Assembly (NCBI GenBank): GCA_015066115.1
Contig: SVOZ01000007.1
Coordinates: forward strand, 1 to 64,000
Source of the DNA: Oscillospiraceae bacterium
GTDB lineage: Bacteria > Bacillota > Clostridia > Oscillospirales > Ruminococcaceae
Length of the DNA: 64,000 bases
Direction of reading: 5' to 3'
Positions within the stretch are counted from its first letter, which is position 1. Each line of letters starts with the position of its first letter. Under the pieces are notes generated by a model. The model saw only the letters and a program-made list of their open reading frames with translations, was not told the DNA's origin and ran no database searches. The translations under genes were made by a program, and so were the position numbers. This document shows, piece by piece, positions 46,951 to 55,854 of this stretch.

Positions 46951-49083
46951 TTAGTTGTTTTCGGCAGCCTTTTTTGCCTGGATATCCATAAGGGCATCCT
47001 TGCGGGAAAGATTAATTCTTCCCTGTGAATCTATTTCGGTAACCTTAACAAGAACGTGATCGCCAACCGAAACAACGTCCTCAACCTTTTCAACCCTTGA
47101 CTCAGCAAGCTTTGAAATGTGAACGAGGCCTTCTTTTCCGGGAGCAATCTCAACAAATGCGCCAAATGTCATAAGTCTTGTTACCTTGCCGTTGTATATA
47201 GCACCGATCTCGGGGTCGTTTGCGATAAGATTTATAATGTCGATAGCCGACTGTGCCTTCTTAACATCGATACCCGAAACAAATACATGACCATCTTCTT
47301 CAATGTTGATGGTGCATTCGCACTGATCCTGTATGGTCTGAATAACCTTGCCCTGCTTACCGATAACATCGCCGATCTTATCGGGACTGATAACGGTGGT
47401 GAGCATCTTGGGAGCGTAGGGTGAAAGCTCCTTGCGGTATTCAGGAATGCATTTGAGCATTACATCGTCAAGGATGTATTTGCGAGCCTTGTTGGTCTTT
47501 GCAAAGGCTTCCTTGATGATCTCGGGAGTAAGACCGTGAACCTTGAGGTCCATCTGAATAGCGGTGATACCCTTATGAGTACCTGCTACCTTAAAGTCCA
47601 TATCGCCGTAGAAGTCCTCAAGACCCTGAATATCAACCATTGTCATAAAGTCGCCGTAAACGCCGTCGTCACCTGTGATAAGGCCGCAGGAAATACCTGC
47701 AACGGGAGCCTTAATGGGAACACCGGCAGCCATAAGGGCGAGGGTTGAACCGCAGATTGAGCCCTGCGAGGTGGAGCCGTTTGAAGAAAGAACCTCACTT
47801 ACTACGCGGATTGCATAGGGGAACTCTTCAACAGAAGGGATAACGGGTAAAAGAGCACGCTCTGCAAGCGCACCGTGACCGATCTCTCTTCTTCCGGGGC
47901 CTCTTGAAGGCTTGGTTTCGCCAACAGAATATGAGGGGAAGTTGTAGTGATGGATATAACGCTTGCTAACCTCTTCGTCAAGGCCGTCAAGCTTCTGAGC
48001 TTCAGAAACAGGAGCAAGGGTTGCTACAGAGAGAACCTGTGTCTGACCACGAGTGAACATACCAGAGCCGTGTGCTCTGGGAAGAAGGTCAATCTGAGCG
48101 TCAAGAGGACGAATATCGTCGATACCACGACCATCTACACGCTTGCCTTCGTCCTTAAGCCAGGCACGAACAACGTGCTTCTGAACAAGATACATGATCT
48201 CGTCAAGCTTGGCCTCATTGCCTTCAAAGCGCTCGTCAAATTTCTCGTGAACTGCATCATAGATGGGAAGGAGCGCGGCATCTCTGACGTTTTTATCATC
48301 GGTGTCAAGAGCCTTCTTAACATCCTCAATGCAGAATTCTTCGATCTCTGCCATAATCTCGGGATCGGGATTGCTTGATTCAAACTCAAACTTCTCTTTG
48401 CCGATCTCATCAACGATTGACTGAATAAACTTAACAATCTCTTTATTAACCTCATGTCCTGCCATAATGCAGTCAAACATAAGGTCATCAGGAATTTCAT
48501 TACCGCCTGCCTCGATCATAGCAACAAGGTCAGCAGTTGAAGAAACGGTGAGGGTGAGGTCGGTTTTAGCGCGCTCTTCGAGTGTGGGGTTGATTACGAT
48601 CTGACCGTCAACAAGACCTACACTGGTAGAAGCGGTGGGGCCATCCCAGGGAATATCCGATACAGCAATAGCGGCGGAAACGCCGATAGCTGCTGTGATT
48701 TCGGGAGAGCAGTCGGGGTCAACCGACATAACTGTTGCAACAACAGAAACATCGTTTCTCATATCCTTGGGGAAAAGCGGACGGATGGGTCTGTCAATGC
48801 AGCGTGAAGAAAGAATAGCCTTTTCGCTTGCTTTTCCTTCTCTTCTCTGGAATGAGCCGGGGATACGGCCTACTGAGTACATTTTCTCTTCAAAATCCAC
48901 TGAAAGCGGGAAAAAGTCAACACCCTCTCTGGGCTTTAAAGAAGCGGTTACTGTACAAAGAACGCAGGTGTCGCCGTATGAAGCCATAAAGGCGGCGTTT
49001 GCAAGACCGGCCATTTTACCTGTTTCAAGCTTAAAGGGTCTGCCGGCAATTTCGGTTTCAAAAACTTTAAAATTCTCAAACAT
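46951..49083 (-). CDS. pnp: Polyribonucleotide nucleotidyltransferase
   Basis: A 710-residue PNPase. Two RNase PH domains are visible (first ~10-220; second ~310-550 with RPLDAQIDLLPRAHGSGMFTRG near 333 and GICGSTLALMAAGVPIKAP near 440). A KH domain follows (KIGDVIGKQGKVIQTIQD near 570), then an S1 domain (IYNGKVTRLMTFGAFVEIAPG near 635). It degrades RNA phosphorolytically and works in the degradosome. The ATG at 49083 follows AGGAGGAAG. It sits 200 bases downstream of rpsO, with a structured leader at 49117-49213, consistent with post-transcriptional autocontrol. Confidence 0.96.
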   Translation of the reverse strand: MFENFKVFETEIAGRPFKLETGKMAGLANAAFMASYGDTCVLCTVTASLKPREGVDFFPLSVDFEEKMYSVGRIPGSFQRREGKASEKAILSSRCIDRPIRPLFPKDMRNDVSVVATVMSVDPDCSPEITAAIGVSAAIAVSDIPWDGPTASTSVGLVDGQIVINPTLEERAKTDLTLTVSSTADLVAMIEAGGNEIPDDLMFDCIMAGHEVNKEIVKFIQSIVDEIGKEKFEFESSNPDPEIMAEIEEFCIEDVKKALDTDDKNVRDAALLPIYDAVHEKFDERFEGNEAKLDEIMYLVQKHVVRAWLKDEGKRVDGRGIDDIRPLDAQIDLLPRAHGSGMFTRGQTQVLSVATLAPVSEAQKLDGLDEEVSKRYIHHYNFPSYSVGETKPSRGPGRREIGHGALAERALLPVIPSVEEFPYAIRVVSEVLSSNGSTSQGSICGSTLALMAAGVPIKAPVAGISCGLITGDDGVYGDFMTMVDIQGLEDFYGDMDFKVAGTHKGITAIQMDLKVHGLTPEIIKEAFAKTNKARKYILDDVMLKCIPEYRKELSPYAPKMLTTVISPDKIGDVIGKQGKVIQTIQDQCECTINIEEDGHVFVSGIDVKKAQSAIDIINLIANDPEIGAIYNGKVTRLMTFGAFVEIAPGKEGLVHISKLAESRVEKVEDVVSVGDHVLVKVTEIDSQGRINLSRKDALMDIQAKKAAENN

Positions 49084-49116
49084 TTTTTCTTCCTCCTAAA
49101 AATTTTTATATATCAG

Positions 49117-49213
49117 GCGGAAAGGCTTGATTAGCAATAAGTCCGCGGTTTAAACAGGTCGTTTAAGCCGTCGATTTAATACTAATCACAGATTAAAAAT
49201 CTGCTGCTTTTCC
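49117..49213 (-). promoter_or_regulatory. Structured pnp leader RNA
   Basis: On the minus strand GGCGGAAA (near 49213) pairs with TTTCCGCC (near 49117) to close a roughly 95-base domain. Inside lie the small hairpin CAGATTTTTAATCTG, the pairing TGATTAG/CTAATCA and the hairpin TTAAAC/GTTTAA. In E. coli a pnp leader stem is cut by RNase III and the product is the target of PNPase autocontrol; this is the likely counterpart, by analogy. Confidence 0.6.
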
Positions 49214-49251
49214 GCCGGATAGACTTTAAAAAATCTTGCTCAAAAGAGCAC

Positions 49252-49290
49252 TAAAAGGCAGACAAATAAGCTTTGCCTGCCTTTCTTTTG
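49252..49290 (-). terminator. Terminator after rpsO
   Basis: AAAGGCAGGCAAA, GCTT loop, TTTGTCTGCCTTT; partial read-through to pnp is possible. Confidence 0.75.
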
Positions 49291-49297
49291 TAAGCTA

Positions 49298-49564
49298 TTA
49301 CTTACGGATGCCGAGCTTAGCGATGATAGCACGATAACGCTCGATGTCTTTCTTGATAAGGTAGTTTAAGAGATTTCTTCTCTTACCTACCATCTTAAGC
49401 AGACCTCTTCTTGAGTGATGGTCATTCTTGTGAACCTTAAGGTGCTCGGTAAGGTCATTGATTCTCTTGGTGAGAATGGCGATCTGAACCTCGGGAGAGC
49501 CTGTGTCCTTTTCACTCAAACGGTTGTTCTCGATGATGCTGTTCTTTTCTTCTTTAAGAAGCAT
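49298..49564 (-). CDS. rpsO: 30S ribosomal protein S15
   Basis: An 88-residue protein of the standard S15 length. It starts [20 protein letters not shown] and contains [20 protein letters not shown] (22-41), [20 protein letters not shown] near 47-66 and [14 protein letters not shown] at the end. S15 binds 16S rRNA h20-h22 during early 30S assembly. I start at ATG 49564 (GAGGTGAAAGAA upstream); ten more codons of open frame to 49594 have no SD. It is followed by a terminator and pnp, the usual bacterial order. Confidence 0.97.
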   Translation of the reverse strand: MLLKEEKNSIIENNRLSEKDTGSPEVQIAILTKRINDLTEHLKVHKNDHHSRRGLLKMVGKRRNLLNYLIKKDIERYRAIIAKLGIRK

Positions 49565-49657
49565 TTCTTTCACCTCATTTTGTAATATTTGCAATAATCA
49601 AAGCAAGGGGAAGGTGAACTCCCTGATGGGCTTAGTCCCTGAGCCTTGGTTAAAGCC
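49565..49657 (-). promoter_or_regulatory. rpsO leader, probable S15 autoregulatory RNA
   Basis: The 90-base leader can form GGCT/AGCC and GGGA/TCCC hairpins, with an outer AAGG/CCTT pairing, next to the start of S15. S15 is known to bind its own leader in several bacteria; the exact fold here is not computed. Confidence 0.5.
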
Positions 49658-49662
49658 TTATT

Positions 49663-49691
49663 AGTATATCACTATTTTCCCTCATTGTAAA
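49663..49691 (-). promoter_or_regulatory. Promoter of rpsO
   Basis: On the minus strand TTTACA (49686-49691) and TATACT (49663-49668), spacer 17. It is divergent from the DeoR promoter. Confidence 0.7.
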
Positions 49692-49734
49692 GAGTTTTTT
49701 GCAAAATTTTTCTTGTATATTCTTATTATTCCTA

Positions 49735-49763
49735 TTGATTTTTACCTAAAAAAATGTTATAAT
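49735..49763 (+). promoter_or_regulatory. Promoter of the DeoR-PFK-dehydrogenase operon
   Basis: TTGATT (49735-49740) and TATAAT (49758-49763), spacer 17. Confidence 0.7.
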
Positions 49764-49799
49764 ATGTTAGATTTAACATTTTCAATCATTTTATGTTAA
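49764..49799 (+). promoter_or_regulatory. Candidate DeoR-family operator
   Basis: Palindrome ATGTTA-GATT-TAACAT (49764-49779) sits at the transcription start, with a further half-site ATGTTAA beginning at 49793. DeoR-family sugar repressors commonly use TGTTA-type half-sites, so this fits autocontrol. Confidence 0.55.
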
Positions 49800-49813
49800 A
49801 CGGAGGTGAAAAA

Positions 49814-50572
49814 ATGAACTCGCTCAGAAGAGAGCAGATGCTTGAATTTATCAAGGCTAAGGACACTGTTAGTGTAAAAGAGCTTTCGCAGATGTTTTCT
49901 ACTGTCAGCTTCATGACCATTCACCGCGACCTTGAATTTTTAGAAGAAAAAGGCCTTATAGAAAGGGTGCGCGGAGGAGCAAAGTACATATCCCCCGATG
50001 AATCAGAATTTGAACCCACTTTTAATGAACGCGAAATCGCAAACAGAGAGTTAAAGCACGCCATTGCAAACAAGGCGGCAGGCCTTATACACAGCGGAAG
50101 TTCGGTTTATATAGACGCAGGCACCACAGCCTATGCTCTTTCCAAAACGCTTCCAAACTTTCCTTTAAGCGTTGTTACAAACAGTCCTAATATAGCCGTT
50201 TCACTTGCTGACCGCAGATTTGTAAACGTTATGCTCTGCGGCGGAAGCTTAGAAAAGAAAAATCTCTCGCTTTACGGAAGCGCCGCAATACAGATGCTCG
50301 AAAAAATAAACATTGATCTTGCTTTTATTGCCGCCTCGGGTTATTCCGAAAGTTGCGGCTTTACCTGTGGAAACGACGGCGAGGCTGTTATAAAAAATCT
50401 TGTCTGCAAAAAAGCAAGAAAGGTGGCGCTTATGTTAGACTCGTCTAAGATCGACACCGTTCTTCCCATCACCTTTGCAAACGAGGATGATATTGATTAT
50501 TTTATTTGCGACAAGCCTCTTTCCGACGCGCTTTTGCAAAAATTTAAACAAAAAGGCATTACAATATTATAA
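49814..50572 (+). CDS. DeoR family transcriptional regulator
   Basis: A 252-residue repressor. The N-terminal winged helix has RREQMLEFIKAKDTVSVKEL and SFMTIHRDLEFLEEKGLIER then VRGGAKY, diagnostic for DeoR/GlpR proteins. The C-terminal DeoRC sensor domain has SVYIDAGTTAYALSKTLPN near 94, VTNSPNIAVSL near 118 and LMLDSSKID near 208, a sugar-phosphate-binding fold. It probably responds to a phosphorylated sugar and controls the operon that follows. ATG at 49814 has CGGAGGTG; an earlier in-frame ATG at 49793 is part of the operator-like sequence. Confidence 0.9.
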   Translation: MNSLRREQMLEFIKAKDTVSVKELSQMFSTVSFMTIHRDLEFLEEKGLIERVRGGAKYISPDESEFEPTFNEREIANRELKHAIANKAAGLIHSGSSVYIDAGTTAYALSKTLPNFPLSVVTNSPNIAVSLADRRFVNVMLCGGSLEKKNLSLYGSAAIQMLEKINIDLAFIAASGYSESCGFTCGNDGEAVIKNLVCKKARKVALMLDSSKIDTVLPITFANEDDIDYFICDKPLSDALLQKFKQKGITIL

Positions 50573-50593
50573 AAACCACACAGGAGGAAACCT

Positions 50594-51808
50594 ATGAAGA
50601 ACCTGCTTTTAGCCCAGTCGGGCGGGCCCACTGCGGCTATCAATGCAACCGTTGCAGGAGCAGTAGCCTATGCTCTTAAATGCGATAAGATCGATAAGAT
50701 CTACGCCGGACGCAACGGTATTAAAGGAATTATCGAAGGAAGGCTTGTAGAGATCGGAAAGCGCCTTTCAGATGAGAAAGAGATGCATCTTTTAGAGACA
50801 ACTCCCTCTTCTGCTCTCGGCTCCTGCCGCTTAAAGCTCAAGGACGACGATAAGGAAACCTTTGAAAAGATCGTTTCGGTTTTCAGAGAGTACAACATCG
50901 GCTATTTTGTTTACACCGGCGGAAATGACTCTATGGATACAGTTTTAAAGCTTTCCCGTTATTTTGAAAAGGAAGGCATCACCGACATCAAAGTTATGGG
51001 CGCTCCCAAAACCATTGATAACGACCTTCCCGAAACCGACCACACCCCCGGCTTTGGAAGCGCGGCAAAATATATCGCCACCTCCTTTGCCGAGATCGGA
51101 CGCGACTGCGATGTTTACGACATTCCTGCCGTAACGGTAGTTGAGGTTATGGGAAGAAACGCAGGCTGGCTTACCGCTTCTGCCGCTCTGGGCAGAGTTA
51201 ACGGCACTTCGGCTCCCGACCTAATCTATCTTCCCGAGGTCGCCTTTGACATCGACTCATTTATCGAGGACATCAAGGCAAAACTTAACGAAAAGCCTGC
51301 TCTTGTAGTAGCGGTCAGCGAAGGAATCAAGGACAAGGACGGAAAATACGCTGCCGAGGCCTATCAAAGCGGAGTTGTTGACGCGTTTGGCCATAAATAC
51401 CTTGCAGGAACTGCAAAGTTTTTAACTGACATAATAAGAGAACGCATTGGTTGCAAGGTTCGTGCTATTGAACTTAACCTCATGCAGCGATGCGCCGCAC
51501 ATATCGCTTCCAAAACCGATATTGAGGAGTCAAAAGCGCTCGGCGCCGCCGCAGTAGAAAGAGCGGTAAATGGCGCAAGCGGCGAAATGACCATTATCAC
51601 AAGACAAGCCGGAAGTGATTACAAGACCGCAATTTCCTCTGTCGACATTGCCCTTGTTGCAAACGAAGAGAAGGTTATTCCGAGAAATTGGATAAACGAA
51701 AAGGGCAACGACGTCACAGACGAGTGCGTTGACTACATTAAGCCTCTTATACTGGGCGAAACCGAGCCTGTTTTTGAAAACGGCGTTCCTAAGCATTTTA
51801 TTCTGTAA
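50594..51808 (+). CDS. 6-phosphofructokinase, PPi-dependent type
   Basis: A 404-residue PFK-family protein with QSGGPTAAINATVAG near 8. The phosphodonor motif reads GGNDS (109-113), with Asp112 in place of the Gly of ATP enzymes, and the following motif is PKTIDND (138-144), with Lys139 instead of Gly. Both features mark pyrophosphate-dependent enzymes. It interconverts fructose 6-phosphate and fructose 1,6-bisphosphate reversibly. It lies 21 bases after the DeoR gene, under AGGAGG, and leads the enzymatic part of the operon. Sedoheptulose 7-phosphate as an alternative substrate is possible, as for other PPi-PFKs. Confidence 0.9.
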   Translation: MKNLLLAQSGGPTAAINATVAGAVAYALKCDKIDKIYAGRNGIKGIIEGRLVEIGKRLSDEKEMHLLETTPSSALGSCRLKLKDDDKETFEKIVSVFREYNIGYFVYTGGNDSMDTVLKLSRYFEKEGITDIKVMGAPKTIDNDLPETDHTPGFGSAAKYIATSFAEIGRDCDVYDIPAVTVVEVMGRNAGWLTASAALGRVNGTSAPDLIYLPEVAFDIDSFIEDIKAKLNEKPALVVAVSEGIKDKDGKYAAEAYQSGVVDAFGHKYLAGTAKFLTDIIRERIGCKVRAIELNLMQRCAAHIASKTDIEESKALGAAAVERAVNGASGEMTIITRQAGSDYKTAISSVDIALVANEEKVIPRNWINEKGNDVTDECVDYIKPLILGETEPVFENGVPKHFIL

Positions 51809-51822
51809 AGGAGAATATACAA

Positions 51823-53082
51823 ATGAAAACAAAAGCAGTAAGACTTTACGGCGAAAATGACCTTCGCTTAGAAGAATTCGAGCTTCCCCAGGTTAAAAGC
51901 GACGAAATTCTTATGAAGGTTGTTTCCGACAGCCTTTGTATGTCATCATACAAGGCAGCAATTCAGGGAGCAAAACACAAAAGAGTTCCCGACGATGTTG
52001 CAAACAACCCCATCATTATCGGACACGAATTTTGCGGCGAGCTTGTAGAGATCGGCGACGACTGGAAAGGCAAATATCAGATCGGCCAGAAGGTTACAAT
52101 TCAGCCCGCAATTGCTAATAACGGTTACTCGGCTCCGGGTTATTCATATAACTACTGCGGCGGCGACGCAACCTACATCATTCTTCCCCCCGAAGCAATG
52201 CGCGAAGACTGCCTTCTCCCCTATGACGGCGACGGATTTTTCTGCGGAAGCCTTTCTGAGCCTTCCTCCTGCGTTATCGGCGCTTATCACGCAAACTATC
52301 ACACCACTGCAGGAGTTTACGAGCACAAAATGGGTATCGTAGAAGGCGGAAAGCTTGCACTTTTAGCTTCGGTTGGCCCTATGGGACTTGCCGCTATCGA
52401 CTATGCTATCCACGCTGACAGAAAACCCTCTGTTATGGTAGTTACCGACATTGACGATGCCCGTCTTGAGAGAGCCGCAAGCATCTTCACTGTTGAAGAA
52501 GCCGCTAAAAACGGAATCAAGCTTACATACGTAAACACAGGCAAATGTGAGGACCCTGTTAAAGAGCTTATGGAACTCTCAGACGGCACAGGCTACAACG
52601 ATGTTGTAGTTTTTGCTCCCGTTCCTGCCCTTATCGAGCAGGCAGACGACATTTTAGGACACGACGGCTGCTTAAACTTCTTCTCAGGACCCTCAAATCC
52701 GCAGTTTAAGGCTCCCTTTAATTTCTACGATGTTCACTACGACGCCACCCACATTGTTGGAACCAGCGGCGGCAACACCGATGATATGAGAGAAAGCCTT
52801 AAAATGATGGCTGAAGGTAAGCTCACCGCCGCCGCTCTCGTTACCCACGTTGGCGGACTTAACAGCGTTGTTGATGCAACCTTAAATCTCCCCAAGATCC
52901 CCGGCGGAAAGAAGCTCATTTACACACACATCGACCTTCCTTTGACCGCTATCACAGAGTTTGAGGAAAAGGGCAAGGATGAGCCTCTCTTTGCAGAACT
53001 TGCAAAGATGGTCGCTAAAACTAACGGCCTTTGGAATGCCGAGGCAGAAGCCTATCTTTTAGAGAACGCTAAGAAAATATAA
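51823..53082 (+). CDS. Zinc-type MDR dehydrogenase (L-sorbose-1-phosphate reductase-like)
   Basis: A 419-residue dehydrogenase. The GroES-like domain has the catalytic-site residues SDSLCMSSYKA near 35-45 and IIIGHEFCGELVEIG near 64-78. The Rossmann domain begins with LALLASVGPMGLAAIDYAIH near 180. The length, ~70 residues above ordinary MDR enzymes, with a long C-terminal part (SGPSNPQFKAPFNFYDVHYD near 290), resembles the SorE/YggP group. Those act on sugar-phosphates such as L-sorbose 1-phosphate. No PTS is beside it, so the substrate is uncertain. It lies 14 bases after PFK with AAGGAGAA. Confidence 0.7.
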   Translation: MKTKAVRLYGENDLRLEEFELPQVKSDEILMKVVSDSLCMSSYKAAIQGAKHKRVPDDVANNPIIIGHEFCGELVEIGDDWKGKYQIGQKVTIQPAIANNGYSAPGYSYNYCGGDATYIILPPEAMREDCLLPYDGDGFFCGSLSEPSSCVIGAYHANYHTTAGVYEHKMGIVEGGKLALLASVGPMGLAAIDYAIHADRKPSVMVVTDIDDARLERAASIFTVEEAAKNGIKLTYVNTGKCEDPVKELMELSDGTGYNDVVVFAPVPALIEQADDILGHDGCLNFFSGPSNPQFKAPFNFYDVHYDATHIVGTSGGNTDDMRESLKMMAEGKLTAAALVTHVGGLNSVVDATLNLPKIPGGKKLIYTHIDLPLTAITEFEEKGKDEPLFAELAKMVAKTNGLWNAEAEAYLLENAKKI

Positions 53083-53106
53083 TTTTACATATAGGAGGAA
53101 ACAAAA

Positions 53107-54444
53107 ATGGCAGAAGGAGTACTTATGCCTAAACAGGGCATAACCGTTGAAAGCTGTATCATCACACAGTGGTACAAAAAGGTCGGTGACAGCGTAAAGG
53201 TCGGAGACGCGCTCTTCGGCTACGAAACCGACAAATCCACCTTCGACTGCGAAAGCACCGCAGAGGGTGAGATCCTTGAAATCTTTTATGGCGACGGCGA
53301 TGACGTTCCTGTTTTGGTTAACGTTTGCGCAGTTGGCACCAAGGGCGAAGATGTTTCTGCTCTGCGCCCCGCATCTGAAGAAGCCGCTCCCGCAGAGGAA
53401 GCCGCACCTGCAAAGGCAGAAGAAAAGGCTGCTGACGCAGTAGAGGAAGTTAAGGCAGAAATCAAGGTAAACGACGGCGAGATCAAAATCTCTCCCCGCG
53501 CAAGAGCTCTTGCAGAAAAGGAAGGCGTTGATGTTCGCCTTGCCGCAGGAAGTGGCCCTTACGGCAGAGTTGTTGAAAAGGATATTCAGGCGCTTATTGC
53601 AAGCGGCGTTACCGCTACTCCCGCCGCATACGGCGAGGCAGTTAAGGCTGAGGCAAATGCAGAGGGCGGCACTGGCATCGGCGGCAGACTTTCTGTTGCT
53701 GACCTTACAAAGAAACCTGCTACTATCGCTGCAGCAGCTGACGAGGCTGAATACGAGGATGTTAAGTTTACAGGCATCCGCAAGGCTATCTCCAAGTCTA
53801 TGATGGCATCGCTTTCGGGCATGGCACAGCTTACCTTAAACAGCGCATTTGATGCAACCGAGATCCTCTCCTACAGAGCATCTCTTAAAAAGAACGGCGA
53901 GAAGATGGGTATGCCTAACATCACCTTAAACGACATCGTTCTTTACGCTGTTTCAAGAACACTCAAAAATCACCCCGACTTAAATGCTCACCTTCTTGAA
54001 GGCGACACAATGAGACGCTTTAATCACGTACACCTCGGTGTTGCAGTTGACACTCCGAGAGGACTTATGGTTCCCACCATCCGCTATGCAGACCTTAAGT
54101 CTCTTGCACAGATTTCGGCAGAGGCTAAGGAGCTTGCTAAGATGGCACAGGAAGGCACAATTTCTCCCGATCTCCTTTCGGGTGCTACCTTCACTGTAAG
54201 TAATCTTGGCGCTATGGGCATTGAGAGCTTTACTCCTGTTATCAATCCTCCCCAGACCGCTATTTTGGGCGTTGGAACTCTTATGACAAGAGTTAAAGAG
54301 TGCGGCGACGACTTAAAGGCTTACAAGGCTATGGGACTTTCGCTCACGTTTGACCACAGAGCAGTTGACGGAGCACCCGCCGCAAAGCTTGTTAAGGACA
54401 TTTGCACAAACCTTGAGAACTTTGCTCTTTTACTTGCTAAATAA
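53107..54444 (+). CDS. 2-oxoacid dehydrogenase E2 acyltransferase
   Basis: A 445-residue E2 component. One lipoyl domain (1-80) carries the lipoylated Lys43 in ETDKSTFDC. An Ala/Pro/Glu-rich flexible linker (~88-125) follows. The peripheral subunit-binding domain (ISPRARALAEKEGVDVRL, then GPYGRVVEKDIQ) is near 128-165. The catalytic domain (~215-445) ends with FDHRAVDGAPAAKL, in which His417 is the catalytic base. It transfers an acyl group to CoA. The operon places it before E3 and a fused E1; the chain could serve pyruvate, acetoin or a branched 2-oxoacid. Confidence 0.92.
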   Translation: MAEGVLMPKQGITVESCIITQWYKKVGDSVKVGDALFGYETDKSTFDCESTAEGEILEIFYGDGDDVPVLVNVCAVGTKGEDVSALRPASEEAAPAEEAAPAKAEEKAADAVEEVKAEIKVNDGEIKISPRARALAEKEGVDVRLAAGSGPYGRVVEKDIQALIASGVTATPAAYGEAVKAEANAEGGTGIGGRLSVADLTKKPATIAAAADEAEYEDVKFTGIRKAISKSMMASLSGMAQLTLNSAFDATEILSYRASLKKNGEKMGMPNITLNDIVLYAVSRTLKNHPDLNAHLLEGDTMRRFNHVHLGVAVDTPRGLMVPTIRYADLKSLAQISAEAKELAKMAQEGTISPDLLSGATFTVSNLGAMGIESFTPVINPPQTAILGVGTLMTRVKECGDDLKAYKAMGLSLTFDHRAVDGAPAAKLVKDICTNLENFALLLAK

Positions 54445-54457
54445 GGAGAACACAGTT

Positions 54458-55822
54458 ATGGATAAATTTGATTTAATCGTTCTCGGCGGCGGCCCTGCAG
54501 GCTATCTTGCCGCCGAAAGAGCAGGCCACGCAGGACTCAAAACCGCAGTTGTTGAAAAAAGAGCCCTCGGCGGCGTTTGCTTAAACGAAGGCTGTGTGCC
54601 TTCAAAAACCTTTTTAAACTCGGCTAAGATCTATGAACACGCCCTTCACGGTAAAGCCTATGGTGTTACCGCTGAGAACGTAAAGATTGACCAAAACGTA
54701 GTAGTTGACCGCAAGAATAAGGTTGTAAAACAGCTTGTTGGCGGCGTAGGAATGCAGATGAAGGCAAACCACGTAACCGTCTTAAACGGAAACGGCAAAA
54801 TTTGCGGCAAATGTGAGGAAGGCTTTAAGATCGAGGTTGACGGCACCGCTTATGCCTGTGATAAGCTCATTATCGCAACCGGCTCAACCGCCTTTGTTCC
54901 TCCCATTAAGGGCGCAAAAGAGAGCCTTGAAAGCGGCTTTGCTCTTACTAACCGCGAAATTCTTGACCTTCGCGAAATTCCCGAGAAACTCGTTGTTATC
55001 GGCGGCGGCGTTATCGGTCTTGAAATGGCTTCCTACTTTAATTCGGTTGGCTCAAAGGTTACCGTTGTTGAAATGCTCAACAAAATCGCAGGCCCTACCG
55101 ACAGCGAAATCTCTAACTTCCTTTTAAAAGAGTATCAGAAAAAAGGCGTCGACTTTAAACTCGGCTGTGCCGTTACCGAAATTGCTGACGGCAAGGTTGT
55201 TTACACCGAAAACGGCGAGAGCAAGTCTGTTGAGGCAGACAAGGTTCTCATCGCTATCGGCAGAAGAGCCTTTACTCAGGACATCGGCCTTGAGACCATC
55301 GGCGTTTACACCGAGCGCGGCAACATCGTAACCGACGAAAATCTTCGCACCAATGTTGCAGGCGTTTATGCAACAGGTGACGTAAACGGCAAGATCATGC
55401 TGGCTCACACCGCTTACAGAGAGTCCGAGGTTGCTGTAAACCACATTCTCGGCAAGAAAGACAAAATGCGCTACCACGCTATCCCCTCTGTTATCTACAC
55501 CACTCCCGAGGTTGGCGCTGTTGGCGAAACCGAGGACAGCGCAAAAGAAAAGGGTCTTGACTTTAGAGTTGCCAACATCTCAATGCGTTTCAGCGGCAGA
55601 TTTGTTGCTGAAAACGAGGGCGGCGACGGAATTTGCAAGCTCATCATCGACAATAAGTACGACCGTCTTATCGGCGTTCACCTTATCGGTAGCTACGCTT
55701 CGGAGATCATCTACGGCGCCGCTATGATGATCGAGAGCGAATACAGAATCAAAGACCTTAAAGAACTCGTTTTCCCGCATCCCACAGTTTGCGAGATTAT
55801 CAGAGAAGCACTTTTTCAGTAA
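54458..55822 (+). CDS. lpdA: Dihydrolipoamide dehydrogenase (E3)
   Basis: A 454-residue flavoprotein. FAD motif VLGGGPAGYLAAERAGHAG near 6-24; redox disulfide Cys41/Cys46 in GGVCLNEGCVPSKTF; NAD motif VVIGGGVIGLEMASYFNSVG near 178; FAD motif VYATGDVNG near 303; catalytic His in FPHPTVCEIIREAL at the C-terminus. It reoxidises the lipoyl arm of E2 and makes NADH. I start at ATG 54458 with AAGGAGAA; an upstream in-frame start at 54350 would overlap the E2 gene without an SD. 32 bases separate it from the E1 gene. Confidence 0.94.
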   Translation: MDKFDLIVLGGGPAGYLAAERAGHAGLKTAVVEKRALGGVCLNEGCVPSKTFLNSAKIYEHALHGKAYGVTAENVKIDQNVVVDRKNKVVKQLVGGVGMQMKANHVTVLNGNGKICGKCEEGFKIEVDGTAYACDKLIIATGSTAFVPPIKGAKESLESGFALTNREILDLREIPEKLVVIGGGVIGLEMASYFNSVGSKVTVVEMLNKIAGPTDSEISNFLLKEYQKKGVDFKLGCAVTEIADGKVVYTENGESKSVEADKVLIAIGRRAFTQDIGLETIGVYTERGNIVTDENLRTNVAGVYATGDVNGKIMLAHTAYRESEVAVNHILGKKDKMRYHAIPSVIYTTPEVGAVGETEDSAKEKGLDFRVANISMRFSGRFVAENEGGDGICKLIIDNKYDRLIGVHLIGSYASEIIYGAAMMIESEYRIKDLKELVFPHPTVCEIIREALFQ

Positions 55823-55854
55823 GTTTTAACTTAAAATAAAAGGAGAGAAAAACT

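Noticed and set aside
54350..54457. Long N-terminal extension of dihydrolipoamide dehydrogenase
   Set aside because: It overlaps the E2 gene in another frame and has no SD; the canonical FAD-binding start is at 54458.
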